NCBI RefSeq assembly: GCF_014805685.1
Contig: NC_060896.1
Location: 4,879,889 to 4,943,888, forward strand
Reading direction: 5' to 3'
DNA from: Silurus meridionalis
Lineage: Eukaryota; Chordata; Actinopteri; Siluriformes; Siluridae
Length of the DNA stretch: 64,000 nucleotides
The notes under the pieces were generated by a model. It searched no databases. It had not been told where the DNA came from and saw nothing but the letters and a program-made list of their open reading frames with translations. The translations under genes were made by a program, and so were the position numbers. Positions 12,326 through 25,233 of this stretch are shown here, in pieces (the stretch's first letter is position 1; the number at the start of each line of letters is the position of its first letter).

Positions 12326-12744
12326 ACAATGGTAAAAATTTTTTGGAATGATTATCAGCAATAAGACCTCAGACTGATCCTGTCCCAAGATTTTAATCCG
12401 TTCTGTTATAAAAGAAGCTTGTAAAGTAAAAAGCCAAAAAGTAGTCACCTGGTCATGGTCTGATCTTCAGTTGTCCAGTTTGCCTGAATCTGTGTAGCCT
12501 CAGCTTTCTGCTCTTGTCAGACACGAGTGGAAGCAGATGTGGTCATCTGCTGCTGTAGACAATCCGCCTCCAGGTGTGATGCGGTGTTCGGTCTGAGATG
12601 CTTTTCTGCTAAACAAAGCATTATTCGTTAACGTAACCATTCTGTCCATTTTGGTAAGTCACCTCGGTTTTCTTTGGTAGCGTGTTTGTGCCATTTCTTT
12701 GCATCCAGCTCAAAAATTTATTTCATGCAAAATATAATTATTAG

Positions 12745-13010
12745 ATGAGTGGCACAGGGACACAGCGGGTAGCATCGCGTCCTCGCAGCTCCAGGGTTCC
12801 GGTCTTGAGCTCAGGTTACTATCCATGTAGAGCTTTTCTCAGGTCTCCTCATGTCCCCATGTGTTGGTGTAGGTTTCCTCTGGAGTCTCTGGTTTCCTCC
12901 TACCTCCTGAAAATATGCTATGGGTGGATGGTTGGTGCTAAATTGCTGCTCTGGGTTGAATTTACAATTTCTTGCATTTGGGAAATGTAGTCATTTCAAT
13001 GTGTGTGTTT
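12745..13010 (+). mobile_element. Old tRNA-derived SINE, 'ctctggtttcctcc' family
   Basis: The head agtggcacagggacacagcg and the diagnostic gtctctggtttcctcctacc match the copy at 10437. Confidence 0.6.
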
Positions 13011-13201
13011 TAATGTGATTTCAATATGTGTTTTTTCCTCAGAGGCCTCAGTGTACGTGGTGTTGCTGTAGGTGTATTTGTGCTGTATTGCCTCCAGCTT
13101 TGTACCTCAGGTGGAGAAACATTTTCTCGCTGCGTTATCTAAACTCTGGTAAATCTACAACAATCAACTTTCGTGATAATTAAAGTTAAATGTAGATAAG
13201 G

Positions 13202-13205
<4 letters not shown>

Positions 13206-13247
<42 letters not shown>
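13206..13247. repeat. (AC)n microsatellite
   Basis: About 21 uninterrupted units. Confidence 0.98.
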
Positions 13248-13249
<2 letters not shown>

Positions 13250-13959
13250 CTGATTTTAGGTATAGCTGAAAGCGATGCCTGTGAGCTCTTTGCCAAGGTA
13301 ACTGCTATTTTCTCAAGTAACACTGTGCAATCCTAGCACGAGTGTTACGCTTCAACCAAATCCGGCAGCGTTTTTATTTTCTGACGCGTATCTGGCGGTC
13401 TGAACCGGACTCTGGGAAGCGCTGGATCTGCATATTCTTTTCTTCTGCAGCTTGGCGTCGGAACATCGATGGAAAAACCAAAGCATTTCTGGGAAACGAC
13501 GTGCGACGCGGCGCTTGCCAAAACCATCAGAAACACTTACTCACACAGAGTGCGTGTGTGTTTCCTGGTATTTTTCTGAGATATTGAATTTAAAATCGTC
13601 TGCCTTCGGAAGCCAGCGGGACTCGAGAGTTGTAACGAACGTCTCAGGAGGTGCACAAGGAGCTCAGAGAGACGCAAAAGAACGCATGCGAAACGGAACC
13701 GAGAGAGCGGCAGAGATCAATACAGTTTGTGTGTATACTTTATTCATCAAGAGTGAGCGTTTTCACTTCGCTACGTAGAGTTTTTAGGGCAGATTTGACA
13801 GCTCTGGGTTCGAGACTCGTCACGAACAGATGGGAGTTCAGTCTTTATACTCAGAAAGACCCCATTACTTGTTCAAAGCTCAACAAGGTCTACTCCCTAA
13901 TTCATTTTTTCCCCCCATTCTCGCTCCTATTCCTTTTTATGATTATCTGATTACAGAAT

Positions 13960-14290
13960 GTTGCATTTAAGGGTTTTTAGGTTCAAATGTTTTTTGCTTT
14001 TGCTAGTTCTCCAGCTCGAAGTTCTACAAAGATATGGTAAGAAATCTCGGTCGGTCAGCACACGCCCCGAGACTCGGCAAGCGTATCCCCAGCTGTTAGT
14101 GCTGACTCCACCTTGCCACTCAGAAAGGATTAAAATTTAACGCCATTCTCAACACGACTCGGAACGGCTTAAAATCAACAAGCCCTCATTAGTCGAGTCT
14201 TCCGAGGACCTGCGTTCCTACTTGAGCCTTGACGTTTACTTCCTAATTGGGTTCGCTTTACATATGAAACCCGCTGAATTTTTAATACAC
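13960..14290. promoter_or_regulatory. Candidate conserved non-coding block
   Basis: Unique sequence with CpGs and ATTA-type cores (caagccctcattagtcgagt, tacttcctaattgggttcgc). There is no repeat identity and no coding frame. Weak, composition-based call. Confidence 0.25.
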
Positions 14291-14392
14291 TAAAAAAGTT
14301 CCACAGACGAGGCCTTCAGCACCTAGATAAATTATTTATCTGAGATAAATTAACTTTTACATCCCTTTGAATGTAAGCATTTACAACATATA

Positions 14393-14877
14393 CTAGTATA
14401 TACAAAAGTTTGTGGACACCTGACCATAGAACTGGTATGCTTCTTTTTGAACATCCCATTCCACATTTAGTCCTTATTTGCTGTTATAATCCCCTTCACT
14501 CTTCTGGGAAGATGTTCCACTGGGAATTCAGCAACAAGTAAAGTCAGGTACTGATGTAGGCGAGGTAAGGAGGCCTGGAGTGCAGTCAGCGTTCACATTT
14601 ATCCGCAAAAAAGGTGTTCAATAGGGTTGAGGTCAGAGCTCTATAGGAGGAGATCTTTCAAAACTTCCAACCTATGAAAAGTATATCTTCATGGAGCTGG
14701 CTTTGTGTACAGGTTTGGATTTCATGGAACAGGAATTTTGGGTCTCCTAGTTCAAGCAAAAGGAAAGTTCATGCTACCACATCCAAAGACATTCTATACA
14801 ATTGTGTGCCTCCTAATTTGTGGTAGAAGTTTGAGGAAGAACCATATATATCTGGAAAATTACTCAATGTAGTGTAT
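14393..14877 (-). mobile_element. Tc1-like relic, family A
   Basis: It opens with tacaaaagtttgtggacacc and contains the reverse-complemented transposase remnants (cttctgggaagatgttccac, aggtgttcaatagggttgag). Confidence 0.75.
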
Positions 14878-16379
14878 GTATGTATTTTTAAAAGAAATGT
14901 TAAGCAGATGTTAAGGATTAAAGATACCACAGAGTGCCATATGATGATGATATCAGGTCTTTGATACTGTGGTGTAAAACTACTGCTGATATTCAGGAAA
15001 CTCCCTCAGAAAAAAAACTCCATTGTGATGTCTGGATTTACCAGTGTTTTGGTTATACTGCGTAGTGAGATGACAATATACTGTTTTTAAGCTTGGCAAT
15101 GTGCCCAGAAAGCATTTGTTTGCTAGCTAACAATCTAACATTAGCTATCATGACTTTATGATGTGTTCAGAAGCTTCTCCAGATTTAGTTCAGTCAGAAC
15201 ACCTTTATATTTACGTTACAGAATTTTTGTGGATTTGACCTTATGATTTTTTTATCAACTACTGAGGTACTGTATATTTGAATTGAGCATAGATAGTTTT
15301 GCTCAAACATGTTCCACAGCCATGCTACTGGTGCAAATGGTATAACAAGTGTTACCCCATAGCAGATCCAGGCAGATGGTGCTGGGAAAGTGGAGGGTGA
15401 AATGGAAGTATGTGTAGCTCGGAATATAAAGAGTTACCTAGGAGAAGCCAGATAGGCTATGGCACCCTGGAGAACTAGAGATTTATGGCTAAACTCGACA
15501 TTACATACATTGAAGCGACATTTTGTTTCCTGTTGATGGCATAATGAGGCGGAGGATACCTTCCAGATTTTCTGAGCAGAAGTTTCGCCCTGTTTGGAAT
15601 TTTTTTGGAGATGCGTTTGGGTTGGAGTTTGGAAATTCTGAGTTTTTGTTGAAAGCAGATTTACTGGCTTGGTCCATGTGTATTATTGTAAGTCCCGCCC
15701 CTTGGTTAAAAAAAAAAAAAAAAGCCAGTCGAATTTTTTTGTAGGCTAAGAAGAGGAGGAATTTTACTGAAGTATATTGAGATATCAGGCACTTTTCTTT
15801 GTGAGATGGAGAAGCACCTATTTGCGATATACAGCACAATTTGAAACAATAAAATGAGCAAAAGCCATATACATATATAACAACATATATAGCAAAACAG
15901 ATAAACTAAGTGTGGAATCCAGGTTGTGATGTCACAGAATCAGGCTTTATTTCAGCCGTATTTTTATACTCTTTTCTACAATCTAGGAAATTCCCATCTT
16001 TTTTATTTGCCATCGTTTACCTCATCTGCCACCATTATCTTCAAGTAACTAGATCTTTTTAATGACATATTGGTGAGAACAACATAATGGTGATGGTTCT
16101 ATCTCTTTCCATCCATCTCTAATTTTTTGAAAGTTACTAAAACGATCATGGTCGAGGCCTTGACCCATATATGGAAGTCACATGAAGTCACCACAATAGA
16201 ACACCTGCTTGAAATATGCTGATGCTTTCACACACTTTTACACATTAAACACTTGCTTTGGATATTCTAATTGTTTACACACAATCACTTTCTTTGGTTA
16301 TTCAAAGTACAAAAATACTAATTACAAATAAGGTTAAAAAGTAAACGTAAAAAATGTAGATAGGAGTCTATACTTATGC

Positions 16380-16745
16380 TACACTATTTTGCCACAAGTT
16401 TGCGGACACCTGGTCATAAGATTGGTATGTTCTTTTTGAGTAACACATTCCATGTTTTGTCCTAATTTGCACTTATAATTAACCTTCACTTTTCTGTGAA
16501 GATGTTTCACTAGATTTTTAAGTGAGCTTTTGGACATTTATGTTCATCAGCCACAAGGCTGATATAAAAGCCAGGTACTGATGTAGGTGGGATGAGGAGG
16601 CCTGGACAGCATTTAGTGTTCCAATTTTTCCGAAAGGTGTGTAGTAGGCACTTCAAGAACTTCCTCTCCAAACCATGTAAATCATATCTTCATGGAGCTC
16701 ACTTTGTGCACAGGAGCATTGACATGCTAGAACAGGTTTGGGTTT
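16380..16745 (-). mobile_element. Tc1-like relic, family A, truncated
   Basis: It opens with gccacaagtttgcggacacc and contains the family interior. It stops after gctagaacaggtttgggttt, where a second relic begins. Confidence 0.7.
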
Positions 16746-16749
16746 CCAA

Positions 16750-17290
16750 GTGAGACAGCTTCAGAAGATGTTTCCTTCTGAAATGACGGCCTGCAAACCG
16801 ACTTGTTGCAGTGTGCGGCGTACGGTCTAAGCACTGACAAGCGGCCCTTTTGCTTCTGCAACCTCTAAAGCAACGCTGCAGCACTCAAGCGTCTGTATTT
16901 TGAAGCAGTTTCTGAACCTGACGCACAGCACGAGGACTCGACTTTTTTGATGGACCCTTGCGAGTCCTGTTCTGAGTGGAAAACTTCTGTATCACCGTGA
17001 CCACAGTACTGTAACTCAGTTTCAGTGTGTTATTGATCTTAAAGAGTCTTTGCCATGAGGTTCCATGTTGAACATCCAGCGTTCAGTATTAGAGATTGTA
17101 CTTGAAGCACCAAATTGTAACTGCTCTAATACAAGATACACAAATTTGTATGGTCAAGCAAACAAAAACATGAACATGAATAATAGGACATGTGGCTTTG
17201 CATTGTTACATGATGTACAGCTGTTATCACTGAGGGTTTCCTCACTTGTTGGCAGCTATTCAGACAATAATGGCTGTATGTTGAGTTATT
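16750..17290 (-). mobile_element. Second Tc1-like relic abutting the first
   Basis: Read on the minus strand, the region has a degenerate frame with a TVRRTLQQVGL-like segment, a pattern of the Tc1 transposase HTH linker, followed by non-coding sequence with tgaacatccagcgttcagta on the plus strand. It differs from families A and B. Boundaries are approximate. Confidence 0.45.
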
Positions 17291-17939
17291 ATTTCAGACA
17301 GTAAATCTGTACTGATATACAAGCTGCATGTTGACTACTCTAAATTATATCCTAGATTTATTTTTATAGTATTGTTACTTTAGAAGATACACTAAAATGG
17401 TTGCTGAAATGTAAGAGGTGTACAAGTATATATAGTATATGGAAGGTGGGTGTATTGTGGTTGGTGTTGAGAGGCCTGTGAGTGGCTTGGTCTGTCTGTG
17501 ATTGGACATGGGGCAGGACAGAATTAGCGTGGGCGTTTATAAACCCGGAGTCCTAATTCTTATGTCTATGGGATCATATTTTCCTGTTTATTTTGGGTGC
17601 AGCTGTGCAGTGTGTTTTACTGCAAGACGTTAAGCCACAAACGTCTCTGTTAATTCTGTAAGTCTGAGACAGAAGGGCCAAATGTCCTATACTCCAGATA
17701 GTATATTTTCCAGTCAGTAATTTGCTACAGAGTATAATACACACCGCCCCTAAATCCTGGGACGGAATCTGTGTGTTTTCATTAATATTGTGTTGTTGTT
17801 GTTTTTTTCATTTCACATCATGGATTTTCTTACGTTTAAAACGGACCCTGGTTTTTCAGCGTACAGTAATTAGTGTCAATAACTACCAGCATCACACCTA
17901 CTGTAAGAACACTACTAGATATTACAAATCAGGCTAATG

Positions 17940-18120
17940 GAAAAATTATAACGTCCTCTGCTTTGCATTATAAGTTGCAGCAGCTGCTAAAGGGCAAAAA
18001 AACATGTTTATCGTCCGGAAAATACAGCACGTGCATTTGAAGATGCACAATTAACTGTAATTACGCCTCGGTGGCTTTCGGTTCTTTTGTCTCCCAGCTG
18101 AAAGTCTTTTGAGAAAAACA
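17940..18120. promoter_or_regulatory. Candidate conserved non-coding block
   Basis: Unique sequence with gcattataagttgcagcagc and gcacaattaactgtaattac. It is flanked by AT-rich DNA and a (GA)n tract. No open frame or repeat match. Confidence 0.25.
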
Positions 18121-18131
18121 AAAGGAGAGGA

Positions 18132-18134
<3 letters not shown>

Positions 18135-18163
<29 letters not shown>
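18135..18163. repeat. (GA)n microsatellite
   Basis: About 14 units. Confidence 0.97.
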
Positions 18164-18166
<3 letters not shown>

Positions 18167-18559
18167 GCAATAGCACGAGAGAAGGAAAGATGTTGACGCT
18201 TCTTTTCTTCCAGTTATAGAGATTTTGTTCAGGAGGAAGTTGAAAACAGTTTCATCAGGTGACCTCTCTCGGTTTCTTTTCGCAGTGTGTATGTGTATTG
18301 CTTCTTAGTAGTCTTTTACTTTTGATCTTGTTGGGACATTTGGCAGGACCCTATGAGTTTTATACAGCTTTATTATAAAGAAAATTACTTAAAAAAACCT
18401 GAAAAGGTTTGATTTTTGTGACAGAGATTAAGGTTATCGGTAGGTTTAAGTGTAGGACAGTGTTAATTAGTTGCATTAATAATTATATCAATGGAAGGTC
18501 TTTGGAAGGGTAGAAAGACAACCACATGTGTGTGTGTGTGTGTGTGTGTGGGTTGTGTT

Positions 18560-18800
18560 TGTGTGAACTTCCCCCAGAACAGTGCTCGAGGCAGCGCTTT
18601 CATCTAAGCAGTAACCTGTGGACTGTGTGACTCAAGGCGATGCAATTGCAGCTTTTGTCAGTACACTACTAATTAGAAAATTCCTGACCTCGAGCGAAAT
18701 GTTTAATTATGTGTTGTGTCAACGAGTTTGCAGAGTTAATCCAGCCTGGATACACACTCCTGGATGCATGTGGCACAAAAACCCGACTAACAGTAACCTG
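18560..18800. promoter_or_regulatory. Candidate conserved non-coding block
   Basis: A unique block following a short (GT)n. It contains acactactaattagaaaatt, aatgtttaattatgtgttgt and gagttaatccagcctggata, several homeodomain-type cores (including TAATCC). No coding support. Confidence 0.3.
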
Positions 18801-19019
18801 GCGCTTAAGACTCCGGTCTAGACGGAGACGGAGACGGAGTTCGAGCTGACCTCATGATTCTACAACTCCAGGGTTTAGAAAAGAGAACGTGGCGAAAAAC
18901 ACGGTGTCTGTGTGCGGCTTAACAATGTGACAGAGTGAGATGAGGAGAAAAAAAAGAGTGAGAGAGAGAATGAGCTCAGAGGCAGTGATTCTTAGGCGTG
19001 AAAGGAAGGAAAGGGTTAA

Positions 19020-20150
19020 AGAGAAATTGAGCGGGGCTGCTTGGGGGCAGCAGCGCTGCAGAACATGGCAGTGTTCGTGCGAAGGCAAGTCATTTCCCGA
19101 AACACTGCAGACACAGCGCCTGAGGCACTGCGAAACCTTTGGAGACCAAAATGGCTTGCAGGAGTTAGAAGTAATAAGGTGTTTTTTTTTTCCCCTTCGC
19201 CTCCTTTCTCCTTGACTGAGATCGTGCGCCGTTGCTATGCATCGCCATGGAGCCTCGCTCTCGCTTTCTCGCACCGTTTTCTGTTTTATGTGCGGTATTA
19301 AGGCATGCGGCGAGCGGCCGTTTTGGAGATTTGTTGCTCTTTAGCTGAGGAGCGAATTGAGGTTGTTTGTTTTGAATGTAATTTCTCCATTTATCACAGC
19401 ACTCGGAATAAGTCCGGCTGACTCCTTCCGTACTTCTTTCTTTTTTCACTTTTTTTTTCCCTCCCCCATTCGCAGAAACCCGGGCTCTGTAAATGAAACC
19501 GGTCCGTCATACCCAGCGTTTCCTCGCCGCCTGGCTCCTCCCTCACGTCTAACGCAGAGTGTCGTGAGCTCAAATGAGTCTCTGATTTACATTCGCGAAG
19601 TGCTCACTCCCCACCCGCACTCACTTTATAAAATTCCCACGACGGCCTGTAAAATACGATTTGAACACACGCGCACAGGTTTACTCGACTTACTGTGGCC
19701 TTCTCTCTGACCTGTAGTTCACAAAGCCTGGTCTCTCTCTCTCTTTTTTTTTTTCGTTCTCCGCTCCCGTGTTTGTGCTTCTTGGCTTCAAAGCGAGCTC
19801 TGGCCCTGTAATCCTCTCCGCGTACATCTGCAAATTATTATTCTAATTCTTTATACGTTTATTGGAGCCGAATAAACTCCACATCAAATACATCACTCGG
19901 GCGATGTCTCGAAACGCCCCCGGGCCAATCAGCCGACATCTGTTAACTCTTTCCAAAAATGTCCTCATCGGCCTTTTCTCCAGGCGGGAAAAGAGAGGGA
20001 GAGGGAGAGGGGGAAAGGGAAAAGAGCAGGCCTCTGGTCTTAATTAATGGCAGGAGTTATTATGGAGGTGGATTTTGGAGAGCGGGGGTCTGGTCCCGTG
20101 GTGCCGTCAGGGTTTGGAGGAGAGTGAGGCGGCACGGAGGTGACCGTGTG
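19020..20150. promoter_or_regulatory. Extended candidate regulatory domain, relatively GC-rich
   Basis: This is one of the longest stretches in 1-27304 free of recognised interspersed repeats. CpG content is high compared with its neighbours and it alternates with AT cores (gcaaattattattctaattc, cttaattaatggcaggagtt). It also has ccaatcag (CCAAT-type) and purine-rich GGGAGAGGGAGAGG. Several short frames are open but none resembles a known protein. A promoter, enhancer cluster or unannotated first exon are all possible. Confidence 0.35.
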
Positions 20151-20789
20151 CTTCAGATTTTTACATCCTCGCAACGCCTCGGGCAGATGAACTCAACCCT
20201 CTCCATCTCGAGTCGAGGTAGCAGGATTTGCGCCGACGCACACGTACCGCGCTATTACGATAGTTAATAACCGATTCGACCGTCTCCAGGGGTGCACTCA
20301 CAGCACGGGGACGCGATCTACTCGCTTTTATAATCCTTTCTCGGCTTCTAGTCACTTCTAAGAGTTGGCTTTAAATTGCAAGTATCACACTGAGATCGTA
20401 GGGACGAACAGAAAAAAACGTCTCTCTAAATGATGTGGCTTCACATTCAGTTTAATGGTGACGTCTTGAATTGTTTGATACTTTACTACACACCCTTTGT
20501 TCTGTGAAGGTCACAAAGTTTTTTTCTTTCTTTAACTAGGGTCCGGGTCAGTCTAAAATGACAAGGCTGGAGTGACTACCAGTATTATTGTGGAGATTTT
20601 ATTATGATTTTAAATGTATTTACGCCTCCTAATGCTAGATTAGTTTATTATTTTGTTCTGGACCGTACAGACAAATAAGCATCTCTTTTCACATAAACAT
20701 AAACATTTTTCACATTTACTTATGTATATGGTTGGTGGGTGTATCAAACAAATAATTAGGCTATGTTAGTAACTCGCGGTTGACCAATA

Positions 20790-21195
20790 GTGAATTTTTT
20801 GTACGGCTAGCTAGTTTAGATCGGAATTGCCGATAACCGATTAATCACCCGCTCGTTCTTATGATGGATACTGGGTAAAAAACAAACAGAGCACTCTATT
20901 TGAAATAGTACTAAAATAATAATAAAAAAAAAAAACAGAACTTAATCATGAATAAGTGCAAAAGGAAAAAATTAATGATATTAATAATATTATAATTAAT
21001 AAATTATAAATAATAAATATAGTATAGCGCTCTCCGTGCAGCACGCTGTCTTGTGTGTAAAACCAAACAGCACGTGGCGGCAGTAATTCGCCCCTAGAGG
21101 CAGCTCTTATAATGACAGCAGAGCGGAACCCGGAAAAACTATCAGTATGAATTTATTTTTTTAATAGCCGATAGTTCCAAAAAACATACGTTCCA
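20790..21195 (+). repeat. Interspersed repeat copy (same family as 1-116)
   Basis: agcgctctccgtgcagcacg, aaccaaacagcacgtggcgg and gcccctagaggcagctctta repeat the order at the window start. It is flanked by gccgataaccgatta-like sequence on the left and aatagccgatagttcc on the right, which look like partly inverted ends. The class is unassigned. Confidence 0.55.
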
Positions 21196-21629
21196 TATGT
21201 GAGGGTGGGCAGTATTTGTTCAGCGAGCCATATTTTGGGGTCCTCTGATGTACAGGATTACACTTTTTTCAGACAGTTTTATATATAGTGTTATGTATAT
21301 AGTGTGTTATCAGGTTTTATATACAGTGGTGATGCAGAGGAACCCAAACTAGAGTGAACATACCGTCATGTTTCACAGTTAAGAGTTAAACATCCTATGT
21401 TTTTTTTTTTTCCCTTCTCTTTCTCAGGTCAGCGCTCAAATAAAATATTCATTCCCCTACTCTGCTCTGTTTTTTGTCTGTTTTTCCTTTTTATTTTTTT
21501 TCTTCATTTTTTTTCTCACTGAAGCTTTCTATGTGCACATGACCACTTTCTGGAGCAGCTTTGGGTTCCAGTGATGGAGAACTCTAAATTTTACAGCTTA
21601 CAATTTAATTCCATTGTATATAATTGTTA

Positions 21630-22160
21630 AGTCATGTCAAGTTTATTTCTATTGCGCTTTTCACAACAGACATTGTCTCAAAGCAGCTTTACAGAAATCA
21701 ACAGTGAAGGTGAATGGTGTGTATTTGTCCCTGATGATCAGCCGTGGTGACTGTGGCAAGGAAAAACTCCCTTAGATGTTATGAGGAAGAAACCTTGAGA
21801 GGAACCAGACTGAAAAGGGGAACCCACCCTCATTTGGGTGATATCAAGTGTTTGATCATAAATCTTTAAACAATACAGAACACTGAAGAGAGAGATCTAA
21901 CATGAGCACTGGAGTGTGTGAATATAAGTCATGTTCTTTCTACAGTCTTTTACAGATGTTTATAAAACTAGGAGCTACTGAGCAACTCATAAAATAGCTC
22001 AACATTTGTGATCATCACAGATCCAGCACCAGCTTCTCCATGCCAGAGTCTTTAAACACTCCAGGAGGTCCACTGTCCAAAACTCCACACATGTAGTGGG
22101 ATCCAATTGGCACTGGTACGTCCCTAGATGGTTCGGGATGTTTGCGAGCTCGGCATCTAC
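21630..22160 (+). repeat. Interspersed repeat, 'attgcgcttttcacaacaga' family
   Basis: It has the order characteristic of a dispersed fish repeat: caagtttatttctattgcgc, gtctcaaagcagctttacag, gtggcaaggaaaaactccct, gaaaccttgagaggaaccag. A partial copy is at 8925. It is about 500 bp and non-coding. Confidence 0.6.
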
Positions 22161-22184
22161 TTATAGTGTGAGAAATAATTATAA

Positions 22185-22250
22185 ACAGGAATCACATATA
22201 GTTGGGGTGGCCGGATGTCCACATACTTTTGGTAATACACTGAATGTTTT
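22185..22250 (+). mobile_element. Tc1-like family A terminal remnant
   Basis: ggatgtccacatacttttgg followed by taatacactg matches the right end of family A. Nothing else of the element remains. Confidence 0.45.
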
Positions 22251-22355
22251 GAGAATTTTTCGGTCTGTGTTCGTGTGAGGATCTTTTTAAGTCAGTAGAG
22301 ACAATGGCCTTATAACCCATGATGAAATGCACATGTATCAGAAACTACCTCTGCA

Positions 22356-22361
<6 letters not shown>

Positions 22362-22411
<50 letters not shown>
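22362..22411. repeat. (AC)n microsatellite
   Basis: About 25 uninterrupted units. Confidence 0.98.
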
Positions 22412-22413
<2 letters not shown>

Positions 22414-22477
22414 TCTACATACCTTTGTACGACATTACATTGCACACTTACACACACACTGTTTTCTGTACAAATGA

Positions 22478-22585
22478 CAATACATTTACATTTATGGCAT
22501 TTGGACAGTTAAGGATTAGGGGCCTTGCTCAAGGGCCCAGCAAACTCAGGACCTTTCAATCACCACTGAGCTACATCTTCTCAAT
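22478..22585 (-). mobile_element. tRNA-derived SINE fragment, minus orientation
   Basis: tacatttatggcatttggac followed by aggggccttgctcaagggcc matches the reverse of the SINE tail and core. The middle is deleted. Confidence 0.6.
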
Positions 22586-23339
22586 AAACTCTTGAATCTT
22601 GATCCTTGAACCAGTCTAGCTTGCTGTCAAAAACAGGTATTGATTCATTATTATTATTTGTAGATAAAACACTGCATTCTGTATTGGCAATGAAATATTT
22701 CCTATTCATAATATCGTAAATCTGTGGCCTGATGTTACTTGAAATGTTTGAAATGTTCGTCTTTCCTTTAAATTATAAACGTCCTTTAAAAGAGAGAGAA
22801 AGAGGGAGGAAATTAAATTTCAGAATTAGAATACTTTATTGATCCCTTTATTGATCCAGTAAAAGATCAAAGTAACGATTGAAGTAAAAGTACTAATAAG
22901 ATATGTAAATAAATGTCCATATTAAGGTATAATTTGACACTATTCTCTTATAGTATATATCTATGGTATATTTAGCAATGTGGACGCTAATCTACTGTCT
23001 CCAAATTGACCAGATGCACAGTGCAATTATGGGTACACCGCCTTTTATACGATACACCTTTACATCCCGATGCAGTGCATTGTGGGATATCAGGGCCACG
23101 AATTATTCTTTATAAAGAAAAGGAAGTGGCTTTAAGAGTAGAGCTGAAATCTCTGTCCTCTTCTTGGTGTGAGCTCTGACTACTTCCTGTCCTAGAATCT
23201 GACCAATCACTGTCCAGCTTTCTGATCTAAGAGTAAGTTTGAAACTCTCTCTTTCTCTCTCTGTCTCACGGCTGTGTTAAAGATGGAGAAATGTTCACGG
23301 CATGTGTGTGGGTTAGTCCTGATAGGGGGTCTCTGTCCC

Positions 23340-23530
23340 CCCCACCCCCCACCGTCAATTCAGCCATTATTTACCCATAATGCTCAGTGCCGGGGCTTTT
23401 CCCCCAGAGACAGTTAAATACCCACACAGGTCTGCGAGCCAAACGCTGCACTAATGTCTTATTAGCCTGCGTGTGTGAACACATTATTACCAGATTAGTC
23501 TTCATCCACACTCACACACAGACACATCAC
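23340..23530. promoter_or_regulatory. Candidate conserved non-coding block
   Basis: Unique sequence with cagccattatttacccataa, cactaatgtcttattagcct and acattattaccagattagtc. It precedes the microsatellite block. Composition-based call only. Confidence 0.25.
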
Positions 23531-23555
23531 CTCTCACCATGCTCATGATGGACGT

Positions 23556-23557
<2 letters not shown>

Positions 23558-23599
<42 letters not shown>

Positions 23600-23673
23600 A
23601 TTGACAGCAGGTTGTCAGCAGCAGTTTTGGAGGTGCAACTGCAAACTCACACCACTGTGGCCCTCACTGCAGC

Positions 23674-23721
<48 letters not shown>

Positions 23722-23747
23722 CTCATTGTTGTTGAAATCACCAAATC

Positions 23748-23814
<67 letters not shown>

Positions 23815-24049
23815 TTTCTTTTACCTCTTCTTCTTCTTCTTCTTCTAAGGTGTCTTTCTTACCCCTTAACCTCGAACTTTATAAATCTTTCTTTATTTTT
23901 CTTTTTTGACTTCTTAGTCTTCTTCTCCTTCTCCTTCCTCTAATCTCTTTTTGACTACTTAGTGTGTACAGATGTGTTGTGTATGTGTTGTGTTGTGTGT
24001 GTGTGTGTGTGTCTGTGTGTGTGTGTGTGTGTGTTGTGTGTGTGTTGTA
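23558..24049. repeat. (GT)n, (GT)n, (TTTC)n, (TTC)n and (GT)n tracts in succession
   Basis: GT at 23558-23597 and 23678-23720, TTTC at 23748-23815 (about 17 units), TTC at about 23826-23845, and an interrupted GT tract at 23994-24049. Confidence 0.95.
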
Positions 24050-24400
24050 GGATGGATATGTTGTATGACATCATGCCTGCCAGCTGCCATCGCAGATGAA
24101 ATGACAGTTGCTGCTGTAGGCGTGTGGATCTACTTTTCTCTCTTTCTTTCTTCTCTTTCTTTTCCTTTGCTGTTTTCTCTCAGTTTTGACTTTACAGAGT
24201 TTCGAGGTCTGCATCAGGCTGATCTTCAGACTGGAGTGAGCAGCATCAGTGAGCAGTCGTGTGTGGAGCATCATGCTTAGTTTCAGCGCACACTGAACTG
24301 TCAGATGCTTTTTTTCTCTCAACATGAGCTTGCAATATGTGGGAGAGACCACGAATACACGTGTGTGTCTCATTCTGCTTCTCTTCCTCTTTCTCTGTCT

Positions 24401-24885
24401 CATCCTCTCATCCTTTTTCTCTCACTCATTCTCTTTCTTTCTCTCTTTCTCTGTCTCATCCTCTCATCCTTTTTCTCTCACTCATTCTCTTTCTTTCTCT
24501 TTTCTCTTTCTCATCCTCTTATCCTTTTCTCTCACTCATTCTCTTTCTTTCTCTCTTTCTCTTTCTCATCCTCTCATCCTTTTCTCTCACTCATTCTCTT
24601 TCTTTCTCTCTTTCTCTGTTTTATCCTCTCATCCTTTTCTCTCACTCATTCTCTTCTTTCTCTTTTCTCTTTCTCATCCTCTCATCCTTTTCTCTCACTC
24701 ATTCTCTTTCTTTCTCTTTTCTCTTTCTCATCCTCTCATCCTTTTCTCTCACTCATTCTCTTTCTTTCTCTCTTTCTCTGTCTCATCCTCTCATCCTTTT
24801 CTCTCACTCGTTCTCTTTCTTTCTCTGTCTCATCCTCTCATCCTTTTCTCTCACTCATTCTCTTTCTTTCTCTCTTTCTCGCTCA
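24401..24885 (+). repeat. Minisatellite of about 55 bp, array 1
   Basis: catcctctcatcc recurs at 24401, 24457, 24512, 24567, 24622, 24674, 24729, 24784 and 24831 with single-base variants. Spacings are 47-56 bp, followed by one diverged unit. Consensus features are catcctctcatccttttctc and actcattctctttctttctc. Confidence 0.93.
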
Positions 24886-24942
24886 GCCTCTTATCATTTT
24901 ACTCTTACTCATTTTCTTTCCTCCTTTCTTTCGTTCGTTCGT

Positions 24943-24977
<35 letters not shown>

Positions 24978-25233
24978 CTTTCTTTCTTCTCTTTCTTTTC
25001 CTTTGCTGTTTTCTCTCAGTTTTGACTTTACAGAGTTTCGAGGTCTGCATCAGGCTGATCTTCAGACTGGAGTGAGCAGCATCAGTGAGCAGTCGTGTGT
25101 GGAGCATCATGCTTAGTTTCAGCGCACACTGAACTGTCAGATGCTTTTTCTCTCAACATGAGCTTGCAATATGTGGAGAGACCACGAATACACGTGTGTG
25201 TCTCATTCTGCTTCTCTTCCTCTTTCTCTGTCT

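Noticed and set aside
18852..19710. Frames of 86-140 codons on both strands
   Set aside because: Overlapping frames on both strands in GC-rich DNA without domain resemblance or splice signals.
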